Below, piece after piece: positions 28,055-36,829 of a stretch of DNA of 64,000 nucleotides; the stretch's first letter is position 1, and each line of letters starts with the position of its first letter. Below the pieces are notes generated by a model. That model did no database searches, was not told where the DNA came from, and worked only from the letters and a program-made list of their open reading frames with translations. The DNA lies in NCBI RefSeq assembly GCF_041261445.1, contig NZ_JBGCCU010000014.1:222350-286349 (forward strand), written 5' to 3'. The position numbers and the translations under genes are program-made. The stretch is from Catenulispora sp. EB89 (GTDB lineage Bacteria > Actinomycetota > Actinomycetes > Streptomycetales > Catenulisporaceae).

Positions 28055-31000
28055 CAGTACTCGACCTCCTGCGAACGCCGCCGGATGACAGTGACCTCGT
28101 CGCGCTGGTTCCCGGTCGGCCCCAGATAGTTGAAGGCCCAGGACAACTGGGCATAGCCGCCGATGAGGTGAGTCGGCTTGAGCATGACCCGGGTCAGGGA
28201 GTTGTGGATCCCGCCGCGCTTGCCCGTGGTCTCGGTCTTGGGGACGCCTACCGTGCGGTCCTGCGCGTGGTGCATATAGACCGTCCCCTGCGGCATCCGA
28301 TGGGAGACGATCGCGCGCGCCACCACCACGCCGTTGCGGTTGACCGCCTCGATCCAGTCGTTGTCGCGCACGCCGATCGCGGCGGCGTCCTTCTCCGACA
28401 TCCAGATGACCTGTCCGCCGCGCGACAGCGAGAGCATGAACAGGTTGTCCTGGTACTCGGAGTGGATGGACCACTTGTTGTGCGGGGTCAGGTACCTGAC
28501 GGTGACCTCGTTCTGCCCGTCCGGTCCGAGCCGCGGCTCCCCGAACAGCCGGTTCATGTCCAGCGGCGGCCGGTAGACCGGCAGCGCCTCGCCGAACTCG
28601 TGGATCCAGTCGTGGTCGAGGTAGAAGTGCTGGCGGCCGGTGAGGGTGTGCCAGGGCTTGAGGTGTTCGGTGTTCAGCGTGAACGGCGCGTAGCGGCGTC
28701 CGCCGGCTTCGCTGCCGGACCACTCCGGCGAGGTGATCACCGGGACCGGGGCGGCCTGGGTGTCGGCGTAGGTGATCTGCTTGCCCTCGTGTTCGGCTGC
28801 CAGGTGCGCGAACTCCTTGCCGACGCGCTTTTCCAGCTGGTGGAAGCCCTGGACGGCCAGCCGTCCGTTGCTGGTGCCCGACAGGTGCAGGATCGCGTTG
28901 CAGGCCTTGACGTCGGTGTCCAGCAGCGGCCGGCCGTCGGCGGGGCCGCCGCGCGCCGTGCCGTTGAGCGCCTTGAGCGCGGTGACTTCCTCGTCGGGGA
29001 CGAACTTCAGGCCCTTGACCGGCAGCCCGAGCTTCTCCACGTTCGGCCCGAGCGCCGCCATCTTCGCCGCGACCGCCGTGTAGTCGCGCTCGACGACGGC
29101 CAGCGCCGGCATCGTCCTGCCCGGCACGGGTTCGCACTGGCCGAGCCGCCAGTCCCGGACGACGCCGCCGGGCTGCGCGGTCTCGCCGGGCGTGTCGTGC
29201 TGCAGCGGCGTGGCGACGAGGTCGTGCCGGGTGTCCAGGCGGCCCTCGGCCAGTTCGCTGAAGCGCCGCGCGATGGTGTGGAACGCAGTGAAGTCGGTGC
29301 GCGCCTGCCACGGCGGGTCGACGGCGGGGCTGAAGGAGTGGATGAAGGGGTGCATGTCCGTGGAGGACAAGTCGTGCTTCTCGTACCAGGTGGCGGCGGG
29401 CAGCACGACGTCGGACAGCAGCGCCGAGGACGTCATCCGGAAGTCCAGTGACAGCAGCAGGTCGAGCTTGCCCTGCGGCGCCTCCGGGTGCCATTTCACG
29501 TCGCGGGGTCGCACGTCATCGCGTGCTTCCTCGGCGCTGAGTGAGGAGTGCGTTCCCAGCAGGTGCTTGGCGAAGTACTCCGCGCCCTTGGCGGAGGACC
29601 CCAGCAGGTTCGCGCGCCACAGTGTTAGGACCCGTGGCCAGTTCTCCGGCGCGTCGGGGTCTTCGCCGGCGAATCCGAGCCGTCCGGCCTTGAGCTCGTC
29701 GACGACGTGGTCGGCCGGTTCCTTCCCGGCGGCCTTCGCCTCGTCGACGAGGTCCAGCGGGTTCCGGTCGAACGTCGGGTAGGACGGCATCCAGCCCAGG
29801 CGTGAGGCGCGCGCCAGGCAGTCCGCGCCGGACATGCCCTTCATGGCGCCGGAGGCCAGGGGCGAGGTGAGGACTTCGGTGCGGAACTGGTCGTAGCGCC
29901 ACTGGTCGGTGTTCAGGTAGAAGAACCCTGCGCCGATGGCCTGGCGGGGCGGCCGGGACCAGTCGTTGGCCGAGGCCAGGGTGGCCCAGCCGGTGGCGGG
30001 GCGGCATTTCTCCTGGCCGACGTAGTGGGCCCAGCCGCCGCCGTTGCGGCCCTGGCAGCCGGTGAGGGTGAGCAGGGCCAGGAAGGACCGGTAGATGGTC
30101 TCGGAGTGGAACCAGTGGTTGGTGCCGGCGCCCATCAGGATCATGCAGCGGCCGCCGGACTTGGTCGCGGTGTCGGCGAACTCGCGGGCGATCTTGACGG
30201 CGAGCCGGGCCGGGACCGAGGTCTGCGCCTCGGCCCAGGCCGGGGTGCCGGGGGCGGTGGCGTCGTCGTAGCCGGTGGGCCAGATGCCGGGCAGGTCCGC
30301 GCGGGCCACGCCGTACTGGGCCAGGAGCAGGTCGTAGACCGTGGTGACGAGCGGGCCGCCGGGGTGCAGGCGGACGGCCGGGACGCCGCGGGTGTGGATC
30401 TCGCCGCGGCCCTGGCCGTGCCGGCCGCCGTCGGTGTCGAAGCGGGTGAGCAGGACCTCGGCGGGGATGGCTTCGGGCAGGCCGAGCAGGCTCAGGCGGG
30501 GTTCGACGTCGTCCAGGTCCAGGTTCCAGCGGCCTTCGCCGGAGGCGGTCCAGCGGAAGCCGAGGGAGCCGTTGGGGACGACGGGGCGGCCGGTGGCGGT
30601 GTCGAGGATGACGGTTTTCCAGTCGGCGCCTTCGGTTTCGGCGGTGGTTTCGGCGGTGGTCTCGGCGGTGGTCTCGTCAGCGGTCTCGTCAGCGGTTTCG
30701 TCAGCGCCGGTGTCCAGATCCGCGGCGCGGACGAACTTGTCGGGGACGTAGTAGCCGCCCCTGTCGTGTTCGGTCAGCGTGACCAGGAACGGCAGGTCGG
30801 TGAACTGTTTGACGTAGGAGTCGAAGAACTCGTTGTGGGTGTCGACGAAGTGCTCTTTGAGGATGACGTGCCCCATGGCGATGGCCAGCGCGGCGTCGGT
30901 GCCGGGATGCGGGTGCAGCCATTCGTCGGCGAACTTGGCGTTGTCGGCGTAGTCGGGGGCGACGACCACGACCTTCTGGCCGCGATAGCGCGCCTCGGCC

Positions 31001-31839
31001 ATCCAGTGCGCGTCGGGGGTTCGGGTCACCGGGACGTTGGAGCCCCACATGATCAGGTAGGCGGCGTCCCACCAGTCGCCGGACTCGGGGACGTCGGTCT
31101 GGTCGCCGAAAACCTGCGGGGAGGCGACGGGGAGGTCGGCGTACCAATCGTAGAACGACAGCATGGTGCCGCCGATGAGCGACATGAAGCGCGCGCCGGA
31201 GGCGTGGGAGACCATGGACATGGCCGGGATCGGGGAGAAGCCGGCGATGCGGTCGGGGCCGTGTTCCTTGATGGTGTGGACGTGTGCCGCGGCGATGATG
31301 TCCACTGCTTCGTCCCAGGTGGCGCGGACCAGGCCGCCTTTGCCGCGGGCGTTCTGGTAGGCGCGGCGGCGTTCGGGGTCTGACTGGATCGCGGCCCAGG
31401 CGGCGATCGGATCCCCGCCGGCGGCCTTCTTGGCGGCGCGGAACTGTTCGAGCAGTACGCCGCGGATGTAGGGGTGGCGTACGCGCGAGGGGGAGTAGGT
31501 GTACCAGGAGAAGGAGGCGCCGCGCGGGCAGCCGCGCGGCTCGTATTCGGGGCGGTCCGGGCCGACGGAGGGGTAGTCGGTGGCCTGCGTCTCCCAGGTG
31601 ATGATGCCGTCTTTGACGTAGACCTTCCAGCGGCACGAGCCGGTGCAGTTGACGCCGTGGGTGGAGTACACGATCTTGTCGTGGTTCCAGCGGTCGCGGT
31701 AGAAGACGTCGCCTTCGCGGCCGCCCTGGTAGGCGACGCTGTGCAGGTCCGGGGAGGTGGTGCCGCGGTGGAAGTACTTGCCGGCGGCAAGCAGGAGCGC
31801 GTCGGGCTCCTTCGGCTGCTTGGATCCGTCGCGCGGCAC
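28054..31839 (-). CDS. narG: nitrate reductase alpha subunit NarG
   Basis: A catalytic molybdopterin subunit of 1261 aa that reduces nitrate to nitrite on the cytoplasmic side. The FS0 cluster ligands HGVNCTGSCRWKVYV plus PRGCPRGASFSWY are present, as is the Mo-ligand region SFYDWYADLPVASPQ. The GTG at 31839 has an AGGAGG ribosome site 4 nt upstream and is preferred over a start 30 bp further upstream. Unusual is an acidic repeat insertion around residue 395 (TADETADETTAETTAETTAE). It heads narGHJI, with all junctions overlapping or nearly so. Confidence 0.97.
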   Translation of the reverse strand: MPRDGSKQPKEPDALLLAAGKYFHRGTTSPDLHSVAYQGGREGDVFYRDRWNHDKIVYSTHGVNCTGSCRWKVYVKDGIITWETQATDYPSVGPDRPEYEPRGCPRGASFSWYTYSPSRVRHPYIRGVLLEQFRAAKKAAGGDPIAAWAAIQSDPERRRAYQNARGKGGLVRATWDEAVDIIAAAHVHTIKEHGPDRIAGFSPIPAMSMVSHASGARFMSLIGGTMLSFYDWYADLPVASPQVFGDQTDVPESGDWWDAAYLIMWGSNVPVTRTPDAHWMAEARYRGQKVVVVAPDYADNAKFADEWLHPHPGTDAALAIAMGHVILKEHFVDTHNEFFDSYVKQFTDLPFLVTLTEHDRGGYYVPDKFVRAADLDTGADETADETADETTAETTAETTAETEGADWKTVILDTATGRPVVPNGSLGFRWTASGEGRWNLDLDDVEPRLSLLGLPEAIPAEVLLTRFDTDGGRHGQGRGEIHTRGVPAVRLHPGGPLVTTVYDLLLAQYGVARADLPGIWPTGYDDATAPGTPAWAEAQTSVPARLAVKIAREFADTATKSGGRCMILMGAGTNHWFHSETIYRSFLALLTLTGCQGRNGGGWAHYVGQEKCRPATGWATLASANDWSRPPRQAIGAGFFYLNTDQWRYDQFRTEVLTSPLASGAMKGMSGADCLARASRLGWMPSYPTFDRNPLDLVDEAKAAGKEPADHVVDELKAGRLGFAGEDPDAPENWPRVLTLWRANLLGSSAKGAEYFAKHLLGTHSSLSAEEARDDVRPRDVKWHPEAPQGKLDLLLSLDFRMTSSALLSDVVLPAATWYEKHDLSSTDMHPFIHSFSPAVDPPWQARTDFTAFHTIARRFSELAEGRLDTRHDLVATPLQHDTPGETAQPGGVVRDWRLGQCEPVPGRTMPALAVVERDYTAVAAKMAALGPNVEKLGLPVKGLKFVPDEEVTALKALNGTARGGPADGRPLLDTDVKACNAILHLSGTSNGRLAVQGFHQLEKRVGKEFAHLAAEHEGKQITYADTQAAPVPVITSPEWSGSEAGGRRYAPFTLNTEHLKPWHTLTGRQHFYLDHDWIHEFGEALPVYRPPLDMNRLFGEPRLGPDGQNEVTVRYLTPHNKWSIHSEYQDNLFMLSLSRGGQVIWMSEKDAAAIGVRDNDWIEAVNRNGVVVARAIVSHRMPQGTVYMHHAQDRTVGVPKTETTGKRGGIHNSLTRVMLKPTHLIGGYAQLSWAFNYLGPTGNQRDEVTVIRRRSQEVEY

Positions 31840-31941
31840 CGGGCCTCCTCGCTCGCAGATGGTCTTCACCCTTGGTGGTGACCCGTGTGGGGGCGGCGAA
31901 CCGATCGGTCACCTGTCCGGAGCAGCGGTGATGGCATATGT

Positions 31942-31990
31942 GCAACCTTAGGGTTGCGCGTCGCGGAGCAATGTGCAACTCTGGAGTTGC
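31942..31990. promoter_or_regulatory. twin inverted repeats, probable ArsR operators
   Basis: Two 16-bp dyads, GCAACCTTAGGGTTGC (31942-31957) and GCAACTCTGGAGTTGC (31975-31990), share GCAAC/GTTGC arms and are centred 33 bp apart, about three helical turns. They lie 29 bp before the SRPBCC gene and about 100 bp from the divergent narG start. They are most simply the binding sites of the ArsR repressor encoded at 32477. Confidence 0.75.
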
Positions 31991-32018
31991 AGGTTACGAA
32001 CGAGCGAAGGAGCACATC

Positions 32019-32459
32019 ATGACCACCGACATCCAGGACCGCATCGAGCGCGAGACCCTGATCGCCGCCTCCCAGGACCGCGTCTGGTCGCTGGTGACCG
32101 AGCCCGGCTTCTGGGTCGCCCCGACCGGCGCCACCGCGGCCGTCGGCCAGACCACGGTCGCCCACGACGACAAGTACGGCGACTTCCCGGTGCGAGTGGA
32201 GAAGGTCGACCCCAAGAGCTACGTCTCCTACCGGTGGGCCAGTGCCTACGGCGGCGAGGCGCTGCGCGAGGGCATCACGACGCTGATCGAGTTCACGCTC
32301 ACCCCCGAGGGTGACGGCACCCGGCTGCGCGTGGTCGAGAGCGGCTTCGCGGTGCTGGACGGGAGCGAGGACGTGCGGCGCGGGGCGCTGAAGGACAATA
32401 CGTCGGGGTGGGCTGAGGTGATGGACGCGTTCAAGAAGCGCGCTGAAGAGGCGGCGTGA
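32019..32459 (+). CDS. SRPBCC (AHSA1-like) protein
   Basis: A 146-aa START/Bet v1-like fold: RIERETLIAASQDRVWSLVT at the N-terminus, a central ITTLIEFTLTPEGDGTRLRV strand pair and a C-terminal helix with NTSGWAEVMDAFKKRAEE. The family binds hydrophobic ligands in a deep cavity and in this context is usually paired with an ArsR regulator. The ATG at 32019 has AAGGAG 7 nt upstream. Its stop overlaps a possible upstream GTG of the ArsR gene, so the two form one operon. Confidence 0.9.
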   Translation: MTTDIQDRIERETLIAASQDRVWSLVTEPGFWVAPTGATAAVGQTTVAHDDKYGDFPVRVEKVDPKSYVSYRWASAYGGEALREGITTLIEFTLTPEGDGTRLRVVESGFAVLDGSEDVRRGALKDNTSGWAEVMDAFKKRAEEAA

Positions 32460-32476
32460 GGTCGCAGGGGGTTTCG

Positions 32477-32869
32477 ATGGATGAGGCGGGTTCGGAGGGC
32501 GGCGTTCTGGCCGAGCCGGTCGACGAGGTGCTGACGGCGCTCGCCGATCCGACCCGGCGGCGTCTGCTGGACCTGCTGGCTGCGCGGGGGGCCGCGTCGG
32601 CGACGGAGTTGGCGGGGGATCTGCCGGTGACCAGGCAGGCGGTGGTGAAGCACCTGGCGGTGCTGGACGCCGCCGGGCTGGTCGCCGGCCGCCGCATGGG
32701 GCGCGAGGTGCGCTACGAGGTGCGGTCGGCGGCGCTGGACGCGACGGCGCGGTGGATGGCGACCTTGGCCGCGGACTGGGATCGGCGGCTGGCGCGGATC
32801 AAGGCGGTCGCGGAGGCCGCCGAGGCGGCGGAGGCTGCGGAGGTTGCGGCGCGCGACGGCGATCGGTGA
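32477..32869 (+). CDS. ArsR family transcriptional regulator
   Basis: A 130-aa winged helix: VLTALADPTRRRLLDLLAAR, SATELAGDLPVTRQAVVKHL (recognition helix) and GRRMGREVRYEVR wing. The metal-site CVC box is missing, as in the non-metal ArsR group linked to SRPBCC proteins. The ATG at 32477 has GGGGG 5 nt upstream; a GTG at 32456 overlapping the preceding stop is the alternative. The C-terminus is a run of Ala/Glu (EAAEAAEAAEVAA). It probably binds the twin repeats at 31942-31990. Confidence 0.88.
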   Translation: MDEAGSEGGVLAEPVDEVLTALADPTRRRLLDLLAARGAASATELAGDLPVTRQAVVKHLAVLDAAGLVAGRRMGREVRYEVRSAALDATARWMATLAADWDRRLARIKAVAEAAEAAEAAEVAARDGDR

Positions 32870-33038
32870 ACGTGGCGTGCTCGCGACAGCGGCCGGTGAG
32901 GGTGCCGACCGTGCACGCGTCGCAACACTGCGCTTACCCGACACTTGCTTCTCAACGCATGTATGGCGCGCACGTCCCCGGATGACGGCTGGCCGCCGCT
33001 CTTAACGTGTTTTTCAGGTCGATCTGCGACCCTTTCGA

Positions 33039-33083
33039 GCTCCGGTGATTCGCGCTGCTGTCGACAGCGCGAATCACCGGAGC
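33039..33083. terminator. bidirectional hairpin terminator
   Basis: Perfect 19-bp arms (GCTCCGGTGATTCGCGCTG and its complement) with a 7-nt loop sit between the ArsR gene (plus) and the kinase gene (minus). T-rich flanks occur on both sides (CCTTTCG on the left, CTGCTTTCC on the right). Confidence 0.85.
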
Positions 33084-33102
33084 CTGCTTTCCGGGGTGTG
33101 CC

Positions 33103-34104
33103 TCAGGCCGGGATCGGCGCGTCGGCGCCCCAGCGTCCCACCCCGTAGCGCACCGCGCCGACGACCGGTGCGTCGGTCACCACGGTGATCGGGCCGGGGG
33201 CGCGTTCCCGGACACGTGCCAGCAACCTGGGATGTCCCGCGGCCGCCACCGAGCCGCCGAGCAGCACGTCCGGGGCGTCCAGGTCCAGGCGGCGGGCGGC
33301 CGAGGCGGCCATGCCGGCGATCTCGTCGGCTAGGACGTCGATCAGCCAGCCCGCGATCTCGTCGCCGGCGTCGGCGGCCGCGAACACCGCCGGGGCCAGT
33401 TCGGCCAGGCGGCGGTCGGACTCCTGGCCGCGGTGGATGGCCAGGACTACGTCCAGGGCCTGCGGGCGCCCGAAGTGCGACGTGACCGCGTCGAGCAGCA
33501 GGGTCGCCGGGCCGCGGCCGTCCTCGGCGCGCACCGCCCACCACAGCGCCGCGCGTCCCAGGTCCCCGCCGCCGCCCCAGTCGCCGGACTCCCAGCCCAG
33601 GCCCGGGAACGTCGCGGTGCGGCCGTCGGGGGCGACCGCCACGCAGTTGATGCCGGTGCCGCAGACGACTGCGACGCCCTGGCGGCGCGGCGAGCCCGCG
33701 TAGAGGACGGCGAAGGTGTCGTTGGCGACGTAGACCTCGTCGGCCCAGCCGCGCGCCTCGACCTCGGCCTGGAGGGTGGAGATCTCCTCCGGGAGGTCGG
33801 CGCCGGCCAGGAAGGCCGCGATGCCGCGGACCCGGGTGACGGGGCCGATGGTGATCTGCTCTTCGCCGGTGTCGGCGGCGCCGTCGTGCGTCAGCTGATC
33901 GCCGTCGCCCGACAGCACCTGCGCCACCAGCCCGTCCAGCACGGCCATCGCCGCCGGCACGCCCAGCGCCTGCGGCCGGAACGGCCCGCCGATCGCCCGG
34001 CGCACCGGCGTGCCGTCTGCCCGGACCAGGCGCACGTCGGTCTTGCTGTTGCCGCCGTCGACCGCGAGCAGCAGATCGGCGTGGCGTCGCTCGGCGGTGC
34101 TCAT
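33103..34104 (-). CDS. BadF/BadG-type ATPase, N-acetylglucosamine kinase-like
   Basis: A 333-aa ASKHA-fold sugar kinase. Phosphate 1 motif is LLAVDGGNSKTDVRLV at the N-terminus. VVCGTGINCVAVAPDGR is phosphate 2, and GWESGDWGGGGDLGR follows as in N-acetylglucosamine kinases. The adenosine motif is near VLLGGSVAAAGHPRLL. It probably phosphorylates an amino sugar in peptidoglycan or chitin recycling; the exact sugar is not determined. The ATG at 34104 (MSTAERRHADLL) is preferred to one 9 bp upstream. Confidence 0.88.
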   Translation of the reverse strand: MSTAERRHADLLLAVDGGNSKTDVRLVRADGTPVRRAIGGPFRPQALGVPAAMAVLDGLVAQVLSGDGDQLTHDGAADTGEEQITIGPVTRVRGIAAFLAGADLPEEISTLQAEVEARGWADEVYVANDTFAVLYAGSPRRQGVAVVCGTGINCVAVAPDGRTATFPGLGWESGDWGGGGDLGRAALWWAVRAEDGRGPATLLLDAVTSHFGRPQALDVVLAIHRGQESDRRLAELAPAVFAAADAGDEIAGWLIDVLADEIAGMAASAARRLDLDAPDVLLGGSVAAAGHPRLLARVRERAPGPITVVTDAPVVGAVRYGVGRWGADAPIPA

Positions 34105-34138
34105 GGGCGGCACCCTATCGGGACGCGGCGATCACCAC

Positions 34139-34357
34139 TCACTCGCCGCTGGGCGGCACCTTCGGACGCGGCTTGACCGCCAGCGGACTGATCCCCACCA
34201 TCGTCAGTCCGGCCCGCGCGTAGCTCCGGAACACCGCGCTCGCCGCCCGGCACATCACGCACCGGGCCCGCTCCCGTCGCCAGGCCCCGGACAGCTCGCG
34301 CCCGAGTTCGTCGGCGTACTGCTCGAACACCACCCGGTCCCGGTCGGCGACGGACAT
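34139..34357 (-). CDS. small CxxC protein, 72 aa
   Basis: The ATG has AGGAG 8 nt upstream. The peptide starts MSVADRDRVVFEQYADELGR and contains RCVMCRAASAVFRSYARAGL, a CxxC in a basic helical context that might bind a metal or be redox active. No family is recognised. It is encoded upstream of the kinase gene on the same strand (34-bp gap) and may be co-transcribed. Confidence 0.6.
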   Translation of the reverse strand: MSVADRDRVVFEQYADELGRELSGAWRRERARCVMCRAASAVFRSYARAGLTMVGISPLAVKPRPKVPPSGE

Positions 34358-34490
34358 CGGCGGCTCCTGACTGTGACAGACAGATGTGATCTGGGTTACA
34401 GGCATATTGCCGACACCTGCTTGAAAGGTCAACGACCATCGAGCACCCATCGAGAACCGGCAAGCGAGCGGCGATGACCAGCGAGGGCCG

Positions 34491-34943
34491 TCAGCGGCCG
34501 CCGATGACCCGGCTGCGGCCGCGGAACTCCGCGACGATCTCCTCGGCCGCCCCGGCCGCCCCGCTCGCGGCGTCCGAACCCCCGCGCGCCACCGTCACGT
34601 CGTAGATCCCGCTCCGCCCGAACACCACCCGCTCGACCGCCCGCGCCGTCAGCACGTCCCCCTCGGCCACCGGCGCCAGAAAGCTGACGTCCGCCCCGGC
34701 GGCGACCGTCGCCGGCCCGTGGCTGTTGCAGGCCAGCGCGAACGCGGTGTCGGCGAGCAGGAACACGTACCCGCCGTGCCCGATCGCGTGCCCGTTCAGC
34801 ATCGACGCGGCCACCCGCATCCGCGCCACGGCCCGCCCCGGCGCCAGCTCGACCAGCTCGATCCCCAGCCCCGCCGAGGCCTTGTCCGCGTCGAACATCC
34901 GGCGTGCCGCGGCCAGCCCGGCCGCCTCTTCATCGGTGTGCAT
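34491..34943 (-). CDS. paaI: PaaI-type hotdog thioesterase
   Basis: A 150-aa acyl-CoA thioesterase with the PaaI signature NGHAIGHGGYVFLLADTAFA, including the conserved NGxxxxHGG and D. It ends with FRGRSRVIGG. PaaI hydrolyses dead-end aromatic acyl-CoA in the phenylacetate pathway; no other paa genes are nearby, so the substrate is uncertain. It lies 10 bp beyond the displaced mug 3' end, implying an ancestral tetR-mug-paaI operon now split by the mobile element. Confidence 0.88.
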   Translation of the reverse strand: MHTDEEAAGLAAARRMFDADKASAGLGIELVELAPGRAVARMRVAASMLNGHAIGHGGYVFLLADTAFALACNSHGPATVAAGADVSFLAPVAEGDVLTARAVERVVFGRSGIYDVTVARGGSDAASGAAGAAEEIVAEFRGRSRVIGGR

Positions 34944-34953
34944 GCCAGCGACT

Positions 34954-35046
34954 TTATGACGCCGCCGATCCCGCCGGCCGCACCGCCTCCCGCAGCTCGC
35001 CGTAGGCCGCGGCGAGGGAGTCGAGGTTGTAGTGCGCGTTCAGCCC
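34954..35046 (-). pseudogene. mug: displaced native 3' end of mug
   Basis: On the minus strand this reads GLNAHYNLDSLAAAYGELRE and then AVRPAGSAAS before the stop. That is the expected C-terminus of a bacterial G/U-mismatch-specific DNA glycosylase after its NPSGLN motif. The 5' part of that gene, up to NPSGLN, is at 57006-57491 on the same strand, about 22 kb away. The fragment therefore marks the left junction of the insertion. It has no start of its own. Confidence 0.88.
35035..35046. other. attL, left junction
   Basis: The sequence CGCGTTCAGCCC encodes (minus strand) the Gly-Leu-Asn-Ala of the native mug end and aligns with CGCATTGAGGCC at the right junction. Host sequence lies to the left, element sequence to the right. 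Confidence 0.75.
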
Positions 35047-35062
35047 TCTCAATGTATTGAGG

Positions 35063-35084
35063 ATTATACCCAAAATGGTATAAT
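35063..35084. promoter_or_regulatory. AT-rich inverted repeat before integrase
   Basis: ATTATACC-CAAAAT-GGTATAAT, 8-bp arms and 6-nt spacer, 14 bp before the integrase ATG and next to attL. It may be part of the recombinase binding site or an operator. GAGGG at 35085-35089 serves as the ribosome site (9-nt spacing). Confidence 0.6.
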
Positions 35085-35098
35085 GAGGGTATATCCAT

Positions 35099-36520
35099 AT
35101 GAAGCGGGACAACTCAACACCACTCGTCACTCCGTACGCCCGTATCTCAGATACGGATGAAGAGCGTGCACCTGGTCTCGACCGGCAGCTTCGTAGTGTC
35201 CTGCCACTCATCGAGGCGCGTGGTGGAGTCGCAACGCGCGAGTACATCGACAACGACAAGTCAGCGTATAAGCCAGAGGTCATCCGCGACGAAGGCTTTG
35301 AACCCTGGCTTCAAGACTTCATCGCCGCTAAGAACGACGGCATCGCTGGTTGGGATCTGGATCGGATCTTTCGGCAGCCTACTGACCTGGAGCGGGTCAT
35401 CAAGGCGTACTGTGACGCCTACTTCAAGCAGAAGCGCCCCAAGCCTGTTCTCTGGCTTCCCTCCATGAGCATCGACCTCACGGATGAGGACGGTCAGATG
35501 ATCGCTCGCATGTTGGTGAATATCGCCAACCACTCCAGCGCGAAGACGGTAAAGCGGGTGACCAACTTCTACCGAGACGAAGCGCTGAGGGGGAACGTCT
35601 TCAGCAACTACCCAGCGTTCTACCGCAACGCTGACGGCTCGATCAACGAGGACAAGGCTGTCATCACAACCAAGGCCATCGCGGATGTGTTCGCTGGTAT
35701 GCGTCCTACAGCTATCGCTGAAGAGTGGCGGGAGAAGTGCATCACGACCGCTCGTGGCGGTCGAGTCACGGGGGAGACCGTGCGCCGTATCTTGATCGCG
35801 CCGGGTATCGCTGGCCTGGCGGTGTACAAGAAGGAACTCCTGCTCGACAAGGAGGGCCAGCGGGTCAAGCGGGCTGATGGTGGGCTCATCGACGTGCCGA
35901 CCTGGGAAGCGCTCTGCGAACTCTTGAAGCCAAAGCCTGATCGCCGTCGTCCAACGAGGGGGCTCCTGAGCCGAGTTCTGCGGTGCGGTCGGTGTGGCTC
36001 AAAGCTAGTGCGTGCTCCTAAGAGTGACCACTACTTCACGTACAACTGCCAGTCCAAGGATGCAGGCGGGTGCGCTGGTCTGGGCATCTCAGGCCCGAGA
36101 CTCGATCAGCAGATCACGGCCCTTGTACTGGCGTACCTCGACCAACCGATCGAAGCGTCTGAGCCGGAGGTCGCTCCCGACACGACCCGACTCGACGAGG
36201 TAACTGCGAAAATCACCGAACTCATGACGGCGTACCGAGCTGGTGAGATGTCGGGCTCGCTGGTGTTCCCGTCCATTAAAGAGCTTGAGGATGAACAGAA
36301 GACGCTGCGTTCACAGGTAGCGCGCCAGGTGCGAAAGACGAGGCAGGTCACGTCAGTGGCCGAGGAGTGGCCGACGCTCGCATTCGACCGGAAACAAGCG
36401 ATTCTTGATGAGCTCTTCGAGGCGATAGTCATCGCACCCGCACATGGGGTGCGCGAGAAGGGGCGTCAGACTACGTACGACGAGAATCGGGTGACAGTGG
36501 TGTGGCGGTCATCCAAGTAG
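35099..36520 (+). CDS. large serine recombinase (site-specific integrase)
   Basis: A 473-aa protein that catalyses integration by attP x attB recombination. The resolvase domain has catalytic Ser17 in PYARISDTDEE and the GWDLDRIFRQPTDLERVI block with conserved Asp-Arg. The recombinase domain follows (TARGGRVTGETVRRILIAPG). A zinc ribbon has CGRCGSKL and later cysteines (CQSKDAGGC). A coiled-coil C-terminal part (IKELEDEQKTLRSQVARQVR) completes the LSI plan, although it is shorter than phiC31 integrase. Its position 50 bp from the junction and reading inward are typical. A terminator follows at 36589. Confidence 0.95.
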   Translation: MKRDNSTPLVTPYARISDTDEERAPGLDRQLRSVLPLIEARGGVATREYIDNDKSAYKPEVIRDEGFEPWLQDFIAAKNDGIAGWDLDRIFRQPTDLERVIKAYCDAYFKQKRPKPVLWLPSMSIDLTDEDGQMIARMLVNIANHSSAKTVKRVTNFYRDEALRGNVFSNYPAFYRNADGSINEDKAVITTKAIADVFAGMRPTAIAEEWREKCITTARGGRVTGETVRRILIAPGIAGLAVYKKELLLDKEGQRVKRADGGLIDVPTWEALCELLKPKPDRRRPTRGLLSRVLRCGRCGSKLVRAPKSDHYFTYNCQSKDAGGCAGLGISGPRLDQQITALVLAYLDQPIEASEPEVAPDTTRLDEVTAKITELMTAYRAGEMSGSLVFPSIKELEDEQKTLRSQVARQVRKTRQVTSVAEEWPTLAFDRKQAILDELFEAIVIAPAHGVREKGRQTTYDENRVTVVWRSSK

Positions 36521-36588
36521 GAGCTGACGCATCTTAGCTAGACGAGCCTTCGACAGCTTCGGTGCGTGAGCAAGTTGAAGCGTCACCC

Positions 36589-36621
36589 AGTCCCGCTCTT
36601 TGACGAGGGCGGGACTTTTAG
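36589..36621 (+). terminator. intrinsic terminator after integrase
   Basis: Arms AGTCCCGC / GCGGGACT around a 12-nt loop, followed by TTTTA. Canonical hairpin plus U-run. Confidence 0.85.
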
Positions 36622-36829
36622 GTTGTCGCTGTTCGATTTGCGATGGTGTGGGCGCTTGCATGGAGGTGGAGGCCATAATCTGTAATCAATTATATTACAA
36701 AACTTCCAGCAAGTCATCAGATACGACGACCGTTGCCAATTCCACCATATCTATCTACGCATGTTGTGTGTAATAAATAGTTAGTGGGCCGTGAACGTAT
36801 CGGTCTAACCTTCAAACAGTGGAGCAGAA
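36622..36829 (+). promoter_or_regulatory. AT-rich promoter region
   Basis: About 200 bp of AT-rich DNA, including AATTATATTACAAAAC near 36690 and GTGTGTAATAAATAGTTAGT near 36770, upstream of the 107-aa gene. -10-like elements are present (TAATAA), but a unique promoter cannot be assigned. Confidence 0.4.
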
